A model generated the notes under the pieces. That model was not told where the DNA came from, ran no database searches, and saw only the letters and a list, made by a program, of their open reading frames with translations. From contig NZ_BMOM01000057.1 in the NCBI RefSeq assembly GCF_014647075.1, positions 1 to 8,598 on the forward strand: a stretch of DNA of 8,598 nucleotides. The letters run 5' to 3'. The translations under genes were made by a program, and so were the position numbers. This DNA comes from Deinococcus aerophilus. GTDB lineage: Bacteria > Deinococcota > Deinococci > Deinococcales > Deinococcaceae. The first letter of the stretch is position 1. Each line of letters opens with the position of its first letter. Shown here in pieces: positions 1 to 6,772 of the stretch.

Positions 1-75
1 ACGCCTGCGGGATGGAGGTCTGTCCGGCGGCAGCCCGAACGCAGCCAGCCGCTCCAGTCCGAGCACCTCAGACAC
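1..75 (-). CDS. Possible N-terminal fragment of an interrupted gene (PucR-like?)
   Basis: An open frame of 25 codons reads leftward from a GTG at 73-75 and runs off the window edge in frame. Its start reads VSEVLGLERLAAFGLPPD, or TVSEVLGLERLAAF if the preceding Thr codon is included. This resembles the opening helix of PucR-type purine-catabolism regulators, which typically begin with a TV-x-E-x-L-x-L pattern, but 25 residues are too few for a firm assignment. The IS6 element begins six bases upstream of the GTG, and no Shine-Dalgarno is visible next to it. If the gene is real, its native 5' end was probably displaced by the insertion. The alternative is that this is a chance frame in GC-rich DNA. 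Confidence 0.25.
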   Translation of the reverse strand, partial: MSEVLGLERLAAFGLPPDRPPSRRR

Positions 76-80
76 AGTCG

Positions 81-99
81 GGGTTGTGGCAAGTTGTTG
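81..99 (+). repeat. Left terminal inverted repeat of the IS6 element
   Basis: The 19 bases match the reverse complement of 848-866 perfectly. The match stops at the next inner base (A100 against C847) and the next outer base (G80 against T867), which fixes the repeat length. Confidence 0.88.
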
Positions 100-114
100 A
101 GGTAGGGTGACGCG

Positions 115-773
115 GTGTTGAGTGGTGAGAAGCTTTCCGGGTACCGGTTCCCCCTGGCGGTCATTGGTTACGCCGCAAACGTTGTACCACCGCTTCACCC
201 TCAGCTGCCGGGATGTCGAGGAACTGTTGCTGGAACGGGGAATCGTTGTCACGCGCGAATCTATCCGAACCTGGTGCATTAAGTTCAGTGCGCTGTTTGC
301 CCAGGAACTCCGCCATCGGGACGTGACGGCATGTAGATATCGGCGGGGTCAAACACTGGTTGTGGCAGGCCGTGGATGAACACGGAGCCGTACTGGACGT
401 TTTCTTGCAGGAACACCGCGATACCGAGGCTGCCAGGTTGTTCTTCGTCCGCCTCCTGGCGGAATATGACGTGCCCGAGATCATCCACACCGACAAGCTG
501 TGGAGTTATGAATCGGCGATTCGACAACTCCCCGTGCTCCACGGCGTGGAGCACGTCCAGGTCGTCTCGACCGCTCGTTACAACAACTCCATTGAGCAGT
601 CCCACCGGCCGACCCGGCGGCAGGAACGTCAACAGCAAGGGTTCAGATCACGGAAACGCGCTCAGGGCTTCCTCGACCTGCACGCTCGTGTCACAAGTCT
701 CCATCACCCTGCCCGCCCCACCGTTCCTGCTCGCCACCGCCGTCACCATCAGCAGATCGCCTTCAAGACGTGA
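115..773 (+). pseudogene. IS6-family DDE transposase, broken by a frameshift and a deletion
   Basis: Three frame segments together give a nearly full-length IS6-type transposase. The first starts at GTG 115 and reads LSGEKLSGYRFPLAVIGYA. A one-base gain near 175-181 moves reading to the next frame, giving LYHRFTLSCRDVEELLLERG and the helix-turn-helix part up to ELRHRD near 323. Reading then resumes in the frame containing HVDIGGVKHWLWQAVDEHG (from about 330) and runs through IHTDKLWSY and IEQSHRPTR to a TGA at 771-773. The second catalytic Asp (HTDK) and the Glu (IEQ) remain. In this family the first Asp lies in a WHLDE-like motif just before this block, and about a dozen codons including it are missing at 322-330. 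No active enzyme can be made. Confidence 0.85.
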
Positions 774-784
774 CAAGAAACTGT

Positions 785-819
785 GTGGCAGGTGGCCTGA
801 AGTTCAGGCCGCCTGCCAC
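785..819. repeat. Subterminal palindrome of the IS6 element
   Basis: Two 17-base arms (785-801 and 803-819) are inverted copies apart from one position, T793 opposite G811, which would be a G-U pair in RNA. They are separated by a single base. The palindrome begins 11 bases after the transposase stop codon. It could end the transposase transcript or block read-through, but no T-run follows it, so a classical rho-independent terminator is not supported. The two IS6-type relics carry a hairpin at the comparable place. Confidence 0.7.
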
Positions 820-847
820 TGGAAACCTTCGTCGCCACCTCACACTC

Positions 848-866
848 CAACAACTTGCCACAACCC
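848..866 (-). repeat. Right terminal inverted repeat of the IS6 element
   Basis: Exact inverse of bases 81-99 (19 of 19). It defines the right boundary of the element. The 89 bases that follow, up to the next relic at 956, contain nothing I recognise. Confidence 0.88.
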
Positions 867-955
867 TGTTCGTCACAGACTGAGAGACCGCCCTTCGTAC
901 CGCCTTATTGCCTCCAGGACGTCAGTCCCCTCAAAGTGTAAGGTGCTGAGGACGA

Positions 956-1326
956 GCGGTCGACGAACACGGGGGATGTGCTGGACCTCCCGCTTCAGGC
1001 ACACCGAGACACCCGGGCGACCAGATTCTTTTTCGTCCGCCTGCTGGGAGAAGATGCTGTCCCAGCAGGCGATTCACATCGACAAGCTGTGCAGCTGTGG
1101 CGCAGTCCCACGAGAACTTCCCGTGGGTCTCACTTCAGCGTACACCCACCTCGTAGAGCCACCGCACCCATCACCTCGGCAGCAGGAACGCTGTCGGCTG
1201 CAACGGACTCGAGCGTTCCTCACCTTCACCGCTTGCTCTACCCGAACCACCGTCGCCACCGCCCTCAGACGAAGCCATCCATCCGCCGCCCTGCTCCGGT
1301 GGCGAGAGGCGACGCAGCAAGCGTAA
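956..1326 (+). pseudogene. Decayed IS6-family transposase, C-terminal half
   Basis: Fragments in shifting frames follow the IS6 transposase order. AVDEHG is at 956-973. After a frameshift come VLDLPLQAHRDT and FFVRLLGEDAVP (from 979). After another frameshift, IHIDKLCSCGAVPRELPV is followed by VEPPHPSPRQQER, RAFLTFTA and RTTVATALRRSHPSAALLRW, ending at a TAA at 1324-1326. The second catalytic Asp (HIDK) and a Glu at the third catalytic position (VEPP) can be placed. The entire N-terminal half, with the helix-turn-helix and the first Asp, is absent. The gene is much more decayed than the copy at 115-773 and belongs to a different subgroup, because its C-terminal tail (HPSA-x-LRW) matches the relic at 8027-8240 instead. 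Confidence 0.7.
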
Positions 1327-1348
1327 GCGGCTTGATAATCAAGCTGCT
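1325..1348. repeat. Imperfect palindrome in the left IS relic
   Basis: AAGCGGCTTGAT and ATCAAGCTGCTT are inverted copies with a single difference and no spacer. The palindrome sits between the transposase remnant and the end hairpin. The matching stretch is missing or diverged in the right relic, so this part was gained in the left copy or lost in the right one. Confidence 0.5.
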
Positions 1349-1355
1349 TGACAGG

Positions 1356-1383
1356 CGACTTCAGCCCCACGGAGCTGAAGTCG
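1356..1383. repeat. End hairpin of the left IS relic, inverted partner of 7992-8019
   Basis: A 10-bp perfect stem (CGACTTCAGC at 1356-1365, GCTGAAGTCG at 1374-1383) encloses an 8-base loop. The full 28 bases are identical to the reverse complement of 7992-8019. The hairpin lies about 55 bases beyond the stop codon of the leftward regulator and may also fold in that transcript. No T-run follows on either strand, so a terminator role is only possible. Confidence 0.8.
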
Positions 1384-1438
1384 TCAGAACCCCACAGCTG
1401 AACACGACACCCGTGCCAGCACGTTTTTCAGGCACACC

Positions 1439-2377
1439 TCAAGTCATCTCGTCCGGTGCCTGTCGTAGGGTTCTGAGGTGCTCTTCCCAAGACGCTTCGG
1501 CGGACCCCCGGTGTTCCACAAACAGCCTGCCCGTGGCCGAGAGCTCTTCAAAGGTCTGAAGGGCTTCGGATGTCTGCCGGGCCCGCTGCAAGGCGACCGC
1601 ATCGACGAGCAGGCTGGCGAACATCAACATGGCGGACGGCACGGCGGTGGTGAGCCCCAGCGTGACTGGCACGATCAAGGTCTCTTTAACCTGGTCTGGC
1701 GCTATCAGCGCGGCCGGATCCGCGATGAGGATGACGGGGACGTCGCGTTGCTTCAGCAGCTCCGAGAAGCGCACCGTGTCGGTGGTCAAGCGGGGAACCG
1801 TGAACAGCAGGGCCGTATCCTGGGCGCTCCAGTGCGTCAAATGAGTCATGACCCCCGCCTCCAGGGTGGTGACGCAGTGAACGTGGGGATGCAGGCGGGA
1901 CAAGTACAGGCTGGCATGCTCAGCGATGGAGGCCGCCGCCGCGAACCCGACGACAATGACACGTCGGCTGAGAGCAAGCTGGGGCACGCTGCGCCCGAAT
2001 TCCGGACTTGCAAGCAGATCGGCGAGCCCCCTGAGGTGATTCATTTCCTGCGCAATGAAATCCATGAAGTGGCTGCTGCCTTCCTGCTCCCGGAAGCGTT
2101 CGGTAGGGGCTTTGTTGTGAATCTCATGAAGGACAACATCGCTGAGGACCTTGCTGAAATCCGCGTAGCTGTCGAAGCCGAGCCGCAGCGCGAAGCGGGT
2201 GACCGAAGACTGGCTGGTGCTGGCGGCCTGTGCAAAATCGGTGGTCGTCATAAACGAAACCTGTTCGGGATGTTCCCGCAGGTACAGGGCCAAGCGGCGC
2301 TGAGCTCCCGAGAGCGTAGGAATCTCGGCGTCCAGCAGCGCCATCAGGCTGCGGCGATCGGTCAGCGTCATGGACAT
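1439..2377 (-). CDS. RpiR/MurR-family transcriptional regulator
   Basis: This 312-residue DNA-binding regulator probably controls the divergent uptake operon. The N-terminal RpiR helix-turn-helix domain covers residues 1 to about 80, with the recognition part near 44-75 (TDFAQAASTSQSSVTRFALR, then LGFDSYADFSKVL). A C-terminal SIS-type domain follows at about 130-265, starting with the strand-loop RRVIVVGFAAAASIAEHASL at 138-157. The SIS fold usually binds phosphosugars. Here the usual G-x-G-x-S loop reads GFAAAAS, and the S-x-SG-x-T loop is replaced by FTVPRLTTDT (192-201), so the ligand may differ. The ATG at 2377 is preceded by AGGGAG six bases upstream; a second ATG two codons later is possible. 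The length is slightly above the usual 280-300. The exact ligand and direction of control are not shown by sequence. Confidence 0.88.
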   Translation of the reverse strand: MSMTLTDRRSLMALLDAEIPTLSGAQRRLALYLREHPEQVSFMTTTDFAQAASTSQSSVTRFALRLGFDSYADFSKVLSDVVLHEIHNKAPTERFREQEGSSHFMDFIAQEMNHLRGLADLLASPEFGRSVPQLALSRRVIVVGFAAAASIAEHASLYLSRLHPHVHCVTTLEAGVMTHLTHWSAQDTALLFTVPRLTTDTVRFSELLKQRDVPVILIADPAALIAPDQVKETLIVPVTLGLTTAVPSAMLMFASLLVDAVALQRARQTSEALQTFEELSATGRLFVEHRGSAEASWEEHLRTLRQAPDEMT

Positions 2378-2388
2378 GTCCTTCTCCC

Positions 2389-2416
2389 TTGAATAATTTT
2401 ATCTTTATGGTACGAT
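2389..2416 (+). promoter_or_regulatory. Candidate promoter of the uptake operon
   Basis: A TTGAAT -35 box (2389-2394) and a TACGAT -10 box (2411-2416) are separated by 16 bases, in the only clearly AT-rich stretch of the window. Transcription would start near 2423 and leave a leader of about 130 bases before the first permease. The boxes interleave with those of the leftward promoter. Confidence 0.5.
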
Positions 2417-2429
2417 TCTGAATAATTCA
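2390..2429. promoter_or_regulatory. Candidate operator repeats between the divergent genes
   Basis: TGAATAATT occurs at 2390-2398 and again at 2419-2427, 29 bases apart, close to three helical turns. The second copy extends to the odd-centred perfect palindrome TGAATAATTCA (2419-2429). Both copies overlap the predicted promoter boxes. RpiR-family proteins generally bind short AT-rich palindromes near their own gene, so these are the best candidates for the regulator's binding sites. No binding is demonstrated by sequence alone. Confidence 0.45.
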
Positions 2430-2435
2430 ATTCAA
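2407..2435 (-). promoter_or_regulatory. Candidate promoter of the RpiR-family regulator
   Basis: Read leftward, a TTGAAT -35 box (2435-2430) and a TACCAT -10 box (2412-2407) are separated by 17 bases. The start point would fall near 2400, about 20 bases before the ATG at 2377, leaving room for the AGGGAG ribosome site. The -10 box overlaps that of the rightward promoter, so the two promoters should compete for polymerase. Confidence 0.45.
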
Positions 2436-2551
2436 GGCGTACCGCGGTTGCTGTGAGGACCAGATGGCTGCCACTGAATCCAGGTCCGGAACAGTTCTGC
2501 CACACAGATGCCTGCTTCGTCTTCCGGCCGTGACTCCACGAGGTGTTCTTC

Positions 2552-3505
2552 ATGTTGTCTCTTCTGCAGCGGTTTCTCCTCTTTCTCTTTGTGCTGTGGG
2601 GGGTGTCGGCCACGGTATTCCTGGCCCTGCACCTGGCACCGGGCAGCCCGGCGCAGCTGCTGCTCGGCCCCTTCGCCACGCCCGACGCCCTACGGCAACT
2701 CACCGCCGAGCTCGGCCTCGACCAGCCCGCGATCGTACAGTACTTTCGCTGGCTGGGTCACGCCCTGACCGGCGACCTGGGCACGTCCATCAGCATCAAA
2801 CAGGCGGTGTCCTCGGTGCTGTACGAGCGTCTGGGCAACTCCATGATTCTGGCCGTCCCGGCGTTCGTGGTGGCCACGCTGCTCGGGGTGTCGGTGGGTC
2901 TGCTCAGCGGCCTGTTCCGGCGGGGCTGGGTTGACCACAGCGCCAACATCCTGATGTTCGTGGCGCTGGCGGTGCCGGTGTTCTGGCTCGGCCTGCTGCT
3001 GATCCTGTTTTTCGGACTGCAGCTCGGCTGGTTTCCCACGAGCGGCATGCGGTCGCCTGGAGCGGAGGGAACCTGGGCGGACCTGCTCCACCACCTTGTG
3101 CTGCCGGTCCTCGCGCTCTCGCTCGCGCCCGCCGCGGTGGTCGCCCAGATCACCCGCTCCACGCTGCTCAACGAGGTCAAGCAGGATTACGTGCGCACCG
3201 GCATCGCCAAGGGCCTGTCGCACCGCCGCGCCATCGTGCGCCACGCCCTGCGCAACACCTGGATTCCGGTGGTGACCACCCTGGGCTTAGAGATCAACTA
3301 TGTGATCGGCGGCGCCGTGCTCGTCGAGAACGTCTTCAACTGGCCGGGCATCGGGCAACTGCTCGTGCAGGCCGCCATCAGCCGCGATTATCCGGTGGTA
3401 CTGGGAGCCAGCCTGGTGCTCTCCGCCATCTTCGTGGCCGTCAACTTCGCGGTCGAGGCGTCCTACGGTGTCATCGACCCGCGCTTGAGGGCCCATCATG
3501 AGTGA
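2552..3505 (+). CDS. Peptide-type ABC transporter permease, DppB-like
   Basis: This is an inner-membrane channel subunit of an importer of the Dpp/Opp/nickel class, expected to pair with the next gene's product. The protein has 317 residues with about six hydrophobic segments. The first follows the start directly (MLSLLQRFLLFLFVLWGVSA), and the next segments lie near 95-120, 135-160 and 180-200, with more after 230. The cytoplasmic EAA loop that contacts the ATPase is at about 202-224 (DYVRTGIAKGLSHRRAIVRH). The conserved VENVFNWPGIGQLL block and the IDPRLR end are typical of DppB. I place the start at ATG 2552 because GAGGTG lies six bases before it; the GTG at 2543 is in frame but has no spaced ribosome site. 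It is the first gene of the operon, and its end overlaps the next gene by 8 bases. Confidence 0.92.
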   Translation: MLSLLQRFLLFLFVLWGVSATVFLALHLAPGSPAQLLLGPFATPDALRQLTAELGLDQPAIVQYFRWLGHALTGDLGTSISIKQAVSSVLYERLGNSMILAVPAFVVATLLGVSVGLLSGLFRRGWVDHSANILMFVALAVPVFWLGLLLILFFGLQLGWFPTSGMRSPGAEGTWADLLHHLVLPVLALSLAPAAVVAQITRSTLLNEVKQDYVRTGIAKGLSHRRAIVRHALRNTWIPVVTTLGLEINYVIGGAVLVENVFNWPGIGQLLVQAAISRDYPVVLGASLVLSAIFVAVNFAVEASYGVIDPRLRAHHE

Positions 3506-4370
3506 CGCCTCACTGCGCCCGGATGTCGCTCTGAGCCAGGACGGTGTGCCGGTGCGCCGGCGGTGGAAGGGCAACGGCTCCATGATCGCGGGCGGACTGG
3601 TGGTGGTCGTCTTCGCCGCGCTGGCCCTGCTCGCGCCGCTGCTCGCTCCCACCGATCCCAACGCCATCAACCTCGGGCAGTCGCTGAGACCGTTCGGCTT
3701 TGACGGCCACGTGCTGGGCACCGACAACCTGGGCCGCGACCTGCTGAGCCGCCTGCTGTACGGAGGGCGCATCACGCTGATCAGCAGTGTGGGAGCCGCG
3801 CTGCTCGCCACGGGACTCGGCACCGCGCTGGGACTGATCGCGGCGTACTACAAGGGCTGGGTCGACGTGGTGGTCATGCGGCTGACCGACATCCTGATGG
3901 GCTTTCCCTTCATTCTGCTGGCCATCCTGATCGTGGCGGCCCTGGGACCGTCGACCGTGAACGCGCTGATTGCCGTGGCGATCGCCAACGTGCCCTTCAC
4001 CGCCCGGCTGGTCAAAAGCGAGGCGGCGCGCGTGCGCGAGCGCGAGTTCATCACGGCCGCCGTGGCCCTGGGCGCACGGCATGGACGCATCGTGTGGGCG
4101 CACATGCTGCCCAACATTATCGGCATCACGGTGCCCACGCTGTTCATGACCACCGGCTGGATGATCGGTCAGACCTCGGCCCTGAGCTTCCTCGGGCTCG
4201 GGACGCAGCCGCCCACGGCGGACTGGGGCAGCATGCTCGCCGAATCCCAGAACTTCATGGCGTCGCTGCCCCAGGTGGCGATGCTGCCCGGCCTCACCAT
4301 CGTCGTGGCGGTGGTAGGCCTCAACCTGTTCGGTGTAGGACTGCGCTCCAGCTTGCTGCGCGAAGAGTGA
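3498..4370 (+). CDS. Peptide-type ABC transporter permease, DppC-like
   Basis: This is the second channel subunit of the same importer, 290 residues. A cytoplasmic N-terminus is followed by a first membrane segment at about 29-50 (OppC N-terminal domain). The conserved block VLGTDNLGRDLLSRLLYGGR lies at 72-91, further membrane segments span about 95-290, and the EAA loop is at about 180-206 (REREFITAAVALGARHGRI). The family motif FLGLGTQPPTADWGSML follows at 221-237. The ATG lies inside the end of the preceding gene (ATGAGTGA overlap), which indicates translational coupling and equal subunit amounts. No ATPase gene follows, although operons of this class normally carry one or two. Confidence 0.93.
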   Translation: MSDASLRPDVALSQDGVPVRRRWKGNGSMIAGGLVVVVFAALALLAPLLAPTDPNAINLGQSLRPFGFDGHVLGTDNLGRDLLSRLLYGGRITLISSVGAALLATGLGTALGLIAAYYKGWVDVVVMRLTDILMGFPFILLAILIVAALGPSTVNALIAVAIANVPFTARLVKSEAARVREREFITAAVALGARHGRIVWAHMLPNIIGITVPTLFMTTGWMIGQTSALSFLGLGTQPPTADWGSMLAESQNFMASLPQVAMLPGLTIVVAVVGLNLFGVGLRSSLLREE

Positions 4371-4416
4371 GCCGCGTCTCCCCTGTCGCCCCGCCCCCAT
4401 TCATCCAGGAGCCCTC

Positions 4417-5130
4417 ATGATCAAGCTGAACACCTTCTCGATCACCGCGCGCTGCGCCCGCACCGGCCAGCTGGGCGTGGCCGTGTCGACCGCCGTTCCC
4501 GGTGTGGGCATGCTGTGTCCCTTCGTCCAGGCCGAGGTGGGTGCGGTGGCCACGCAGTCCTTCGTCAATCCCTACCTGGGCCTGTGGGGACTGGAATACC
4601 TCGCCGCCGGCCACCCGGCGGCCGAGACGGTAGAGCTGCTCAAGACGCGCGACGCGGGGCTGGCCCTGCGCCAGTTCGCCGTGGTGGACCGCCACGGCGG
4701 CTCGGCCGCGTACTCTGGCGACGGCTGCGACGGCTGGTACGGCCACCTCACCGGTCCCGATTACGCCATTGCCGGAAACATGCTCGTGGGCGCCGCAACG
4801 CTGGACGCCATGGAACAGGACTTCTCCAACACTGCCGATCTGCCCCTCGTGGAGCGGCTGCTCGGCGCGCTTCAGGCCGGTCAGGACGCCGGCGGTGACA
4901 AGCGTGGCAAACAGTCGGCCGCCGTCAAGGTCTTCAGCACCGAAGCGTACCCGCTCGTGGACCTGCGGGTGGACGAGCACCACGATCCCGTGCCAGAACT
5001 GCGCCGCGTATACGGCGTGGCACGCGAACAGTTGCTGCCGCTTATCGCCATGCTGCCCACCCTGGCCCATCCGAATGGCCAGTTCGACATGGAAGCGTCC
5101 CGCCGCAGCGGTCTGCTCCAGGACCGATGA
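4417..5130 (+). CDS. DUF1028 family protein
   Basis: The protein has 237 residues, no signal peptide and no membrane segment, so it is probably cytoplasmic. Family features appear in order: TFSI at 6-9, GQLGVAVST at 17-25, VGAVATQSFVNP at 41-52, GNMLVG at 120-125, GGDKRGKQSAA at 149-159 and YPLVDLRVDEHHDPVPELRR at 168-187. DUF1028 has no assigned reaction. I recall it being grouped with Ntn-type hydrolases, and some members carry a peptidoglycan-binding extension, which is absent here. Placement between permease and binding-protein genes suggests a role in handling the imported compound, perhaps as an amidase-like enzyme; this is inference. AGGAG (4407-4411) precedes the ATG. The gap after the DppC-like gene is only 46 bases. 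Confidence 0.88.
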   Translation: MIKLNTFSITARCARTGQLGVAVSTAVPGVGMLCPFVQAEVGAVATQSFVNPYLGLWGLEYLAAGHPAAETVELLKTRDAGLALRQFAVVDRHGGSAAYSGDGCDGWYGHLTGPDYAIAGNMLVGAATLDAMEQDFSNTADLPLVERLLGALQAGQDAGGDKRGKQSAAVKVFSTEAYPLVDLRVDEHHDPVPELRRVYGVAREQLLPLIAMLPTLAHPNGQFDMEASRRSGLLQDR

Positions 5131-5171
5131 ACCTCCCTTCGCTGCCTCTGCTCACCCGTACAGGAGACTCC

Positions 5172-6719
5172 ATGAACAAGTATGTCCTGACCGCCCTGCT
5201 CGCCGCTGCCCCCTTCAGCAGCGCCCTGGCCCAGTCCCAGCTGGTCGTGGGTTACGAGGCCGACGCCACCTCGCTCGACCCCGCACAGGTCACCGACCTC
5301 AACACCATGCATGTGCTGTCGCACATGTACGACACCCTGGTCAAGCTGGGGCCAAACGGGTCGTTCCAACCGGTGCTCGCCTCCAAATGGCAGATGTCCA
5401 AAGACGGTCTGACGTATACCTTCACCCTGAAACCCAACCTGAAGTTTGCCAATGGCGATCCGCTGAATGCCGACGCGGTCGTGTTCTCGTTCGACCGGCA
5501 GCTCAACAAGAACAACCCGGGATACAAGTTCGGCCCGTTTCCCTTCGCCGACTTTTACTACGGCTCGGTCGCCTCGGTCCGTAAGGTCAATGCCAGCACC
5601 GTGGAGTTCAAGCTCAAGAGTCCCAACTCGGCCTTCATGGCCGCCCTGAGCGTGCCGACCAGCTCGGTCGTCAATCCCAAGCAAGCGCTTGCCAATGGCA
5701 AGACCTTCGCTCTGAGCGGCGGCGGCAGCGGCCCATATATGCTCGAGAAATGGAACCGCGGCGGGCAGCTGATCCTCAAGAGCAACGCCCGTTACTGGGG
5801 CAATAAACCCAAGAGCACGAAGCTGGTCTGGGTGCCGATCGTCCAGGAAAGCCAGCGGGCGGTGGCGCTGCAGTCCGGCACGGTGGACCTCGTGATCAAC
5901 CCCGCCTCGGAGAACCTCGCCAAGCTCAAGAGCGGCGGCTACAACATCGCGCAGAAGGCCGGCCCCCACATCTGGTGGCTGGGTCTGAACCTCACGAAGG
6001 CTCCCTTTGACAACAAGCTGGTCCGTCAGGCCCTGAACTACGCGGTCGATCGCAAGGCCATCACCGAGGGAGTGTTGTACGGCACCGGCACCCCGGCAGT
6101 ACAGCCGCTCGCGCCGATGCAGTTGGGCCACAACCCCAACGTCAATCCCTATGCCTACGACCCCAAGAAGGCCAAGGACCTGCTCGCTCAGGCCGGCTAT
6201 CCAGGCGGTTTCACCACGACCCTGCTCGTGCCGACCTCGGGATCCGGAATGCAGAGCCCTACCCAGATGGGGACCGCCATCCAGGCTTACCTGGGGCAGA
6301 TCGGCGTCAAGGTCAACATCCAGCAGATGGACTGGGGCACCTTCCTGTCCAGGATCGGGGCCGGCGCCGCCAAATCCAACCTCGACATGTGGGAGCTGTC
6401 GTGGATGGACACCGCGGTCGATCCCGCTTTCGTCCTTGATCCCCTGCTGTCGAGCAAGTCCTTTCCGCCTGGTTTCAACACGGGCCAGTACAAGAACGCG
6501 GCCGTGGACAAACTCATGGATCAGGGCCGGGCAGAGGCCGATCCCAAGAAACGTGACGTGATCTATCAAAAAGCCATGGTCCTGATCAACGAGGACGTGC
6601 CCTGGGTGTTCGTCGACCACGCCCAGCAGGTTGTGGCCTACAACGCCAAGGTGCAGGGCATGGCCCTGGACCCCATTTCCCCATTCATCCTGAAATTAAG
6701 CAACGTCTTCAAGCCCTGA
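5172..6719 (+). CDS. ABC transporter substrate-binding protein, SBP_bac_5 (DppA/OppA-like)
   Basis: This is the extracytoplasmic receptor of the importer, 515 residues, normal for the family. The N-terminus MNKYVLTALLAAAPFSSALA is a Sec signal peptide with probable cleavage after ALA at residue 20. No lipobox Cys is present, so the protein is not a lipoprotein. The mature part begins QSQLVVGYEADATSLDPAQV, the usual opening of SBP_bac_5 proteins. It continues with DGLTYTFTLKPNLKFANGDP, VRQALNYAVDRKAI, an aromatic ELSWMDTAVDPAF block in the C-terminal lobe, and DVPWVFVDHAQQVVAYN near the end. The start is ATG 5172, preceded by GGAG; an in-frame ATG at 5127 overlaps the DUF1028 stop but would bury the signal peptide. 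The ligand cannot be named; peptides or N-acylated amino acids fit the neighbouring hydrolase. Confidence 0.93.
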   Translation: MNKYVLTALLAAAPFSSALAQSQLVVGYEADATSLDPAQVTDLNTMHVLSHMYDTLVKLGPNGSFQPVLASKWQMSKDGLTYTFTLKPNLKFANGDPLNADAVVFSFDRQLNKNNPGYKFGPFPFADFYYGSVASVRKVNASTVEFKLKSPNSAFMAALSVPTSSVVNPKQALANGKTFALSGGGSGPYMLEKWNRGGQLILKSNARYWGNKPKSTKLVWVPIVQESQRAVALQSGTVDLVINPASENLAKLKSGGYNIAQKAGPHIWWLGLNLTKAPFDNKLVRQALNYAVDRKAITEGVLYGTGTPAVQPLAPMQLGHNPNVNPYAYDPKKAKDLLAQAGYPGGFTTTLLVPTSGSGMQSPTQMGTAIQAYLGQIGVKVNIQQMDWGTFLSRIGAGAAKSNLDMWELSWMDTAVDPAFVLDPLLSSKSFPPGFNTGQYKNAAVDKLMDQGRAEADPKKRDVIYQKAMVLINEDVPWVFVDHAQQVVAYNAKVQGMALDPISPFILKLSNVFKP

Positions 6720-6724
6720 ATGCC

Positions 6725-6740
6725 GCTGGCCCCGGCCAGC
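6725..6740 (+). other. Intercistronic hairpin between the binding-protein and hydrolase genes
   Basis: GCTGGCC and GGCCAGC are exact inverted copies around two C residues, just after the binding-protein stop codon. A GC-rich stem without a T-run here could protect the upstream message from 3' decay and so raise binding-protein levels over the downstream enzyme, as in other transporter operons. In DNA this GC-rich it could also be a coincidence. Confidence 0.35.
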
Positions 6741-6772
6741 CGCCGCGGCCCCTGCATTCTTGGAGGTTCGTC

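Larger units (their letters stand above)
81..866 (+). mobile_element. IS6-family insertion sequence, complete ends, inactive transposase
   Basis: The element is 786 bp, a usual length for the IS6 family. It is bounded by a 19-bp inverted repeat with no mismatch: GGGTTGTGGCAAGTTGTTG at 81-99 and its reverse complement at 848-866. One transposase reading left to right fills most of the interior, followed by a long palindrome (785-819) before the right end. The transposase is disrupted, so the copy is non-autonomous, but the intact ends could still be used by a related transposase acting in trans. I see no 8-bp target duplication: the left flank is CACAGTCG and the right flank is TGTTCGTC. This suggests a rearrangement, or an insertion that resolved with different partners. 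Confidence 0.85.
956..1392 (+). mobile_element. Truncated IS6-type element, left relic flanking the operon
   Basis: This is the transposase remnant plus the downstream non-coding tail, a hairpin at 1356-1383 and a terminal segment ending in CGTCAGAACCC at 1392. The last 15 bases (AAGTCGTCAGAACCC) match the intact element's right end (AACTTGCCACAACCC) at 11 of 15 positions, so 1392 is read as the true right end of this IS. The left part of the element is deleted. The same sequence recurs in inverted orientation at 7983-8240. Confidence 0.65.

Noticed and set aside
867..955. Possible extension of the second IS6 relic to the end of the first element
   Set aside because: None of the frames in these 89 bases gives the transposase sequence that should precede AVDEHG, and no IS left end is visible.
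1412..1428. CGTG-CCAG-CACG followed by TTTTT, a terminator-like motif on the plus strand
   Set aside because: The stem is only four pairs with a tight loop, and no plus-strand gene ends here. The regulator is transcribed on the other strand, where the T-run would precede the stem.
1478..2392. Plus-strand open frame of 304 codons opposite the regulator
   Set aside because: It mirrors the RpiR-family gene on the minus strand, lacks recognisable motifs, and would cover the regulator's ribosome site.
2464..2934. Plus-strand open frame of 156 codons beginning ATGGCTGCC
   Set aside because: It overlaps the start of the DppB-like gene in another frame. Its Arg/Ala/Gly-rich composition is typical of shadow frames in GC-rich DNA, and no ribosome site or family motif is seen.
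4881..6620. Long minus-strand open frame of 579 codons opposite the binding-protein gene
   Set aside because: It is antisense to well-supported genes, and its His/Gly/Val-rich sequence with no domain reflects codon bias on the coding strand.
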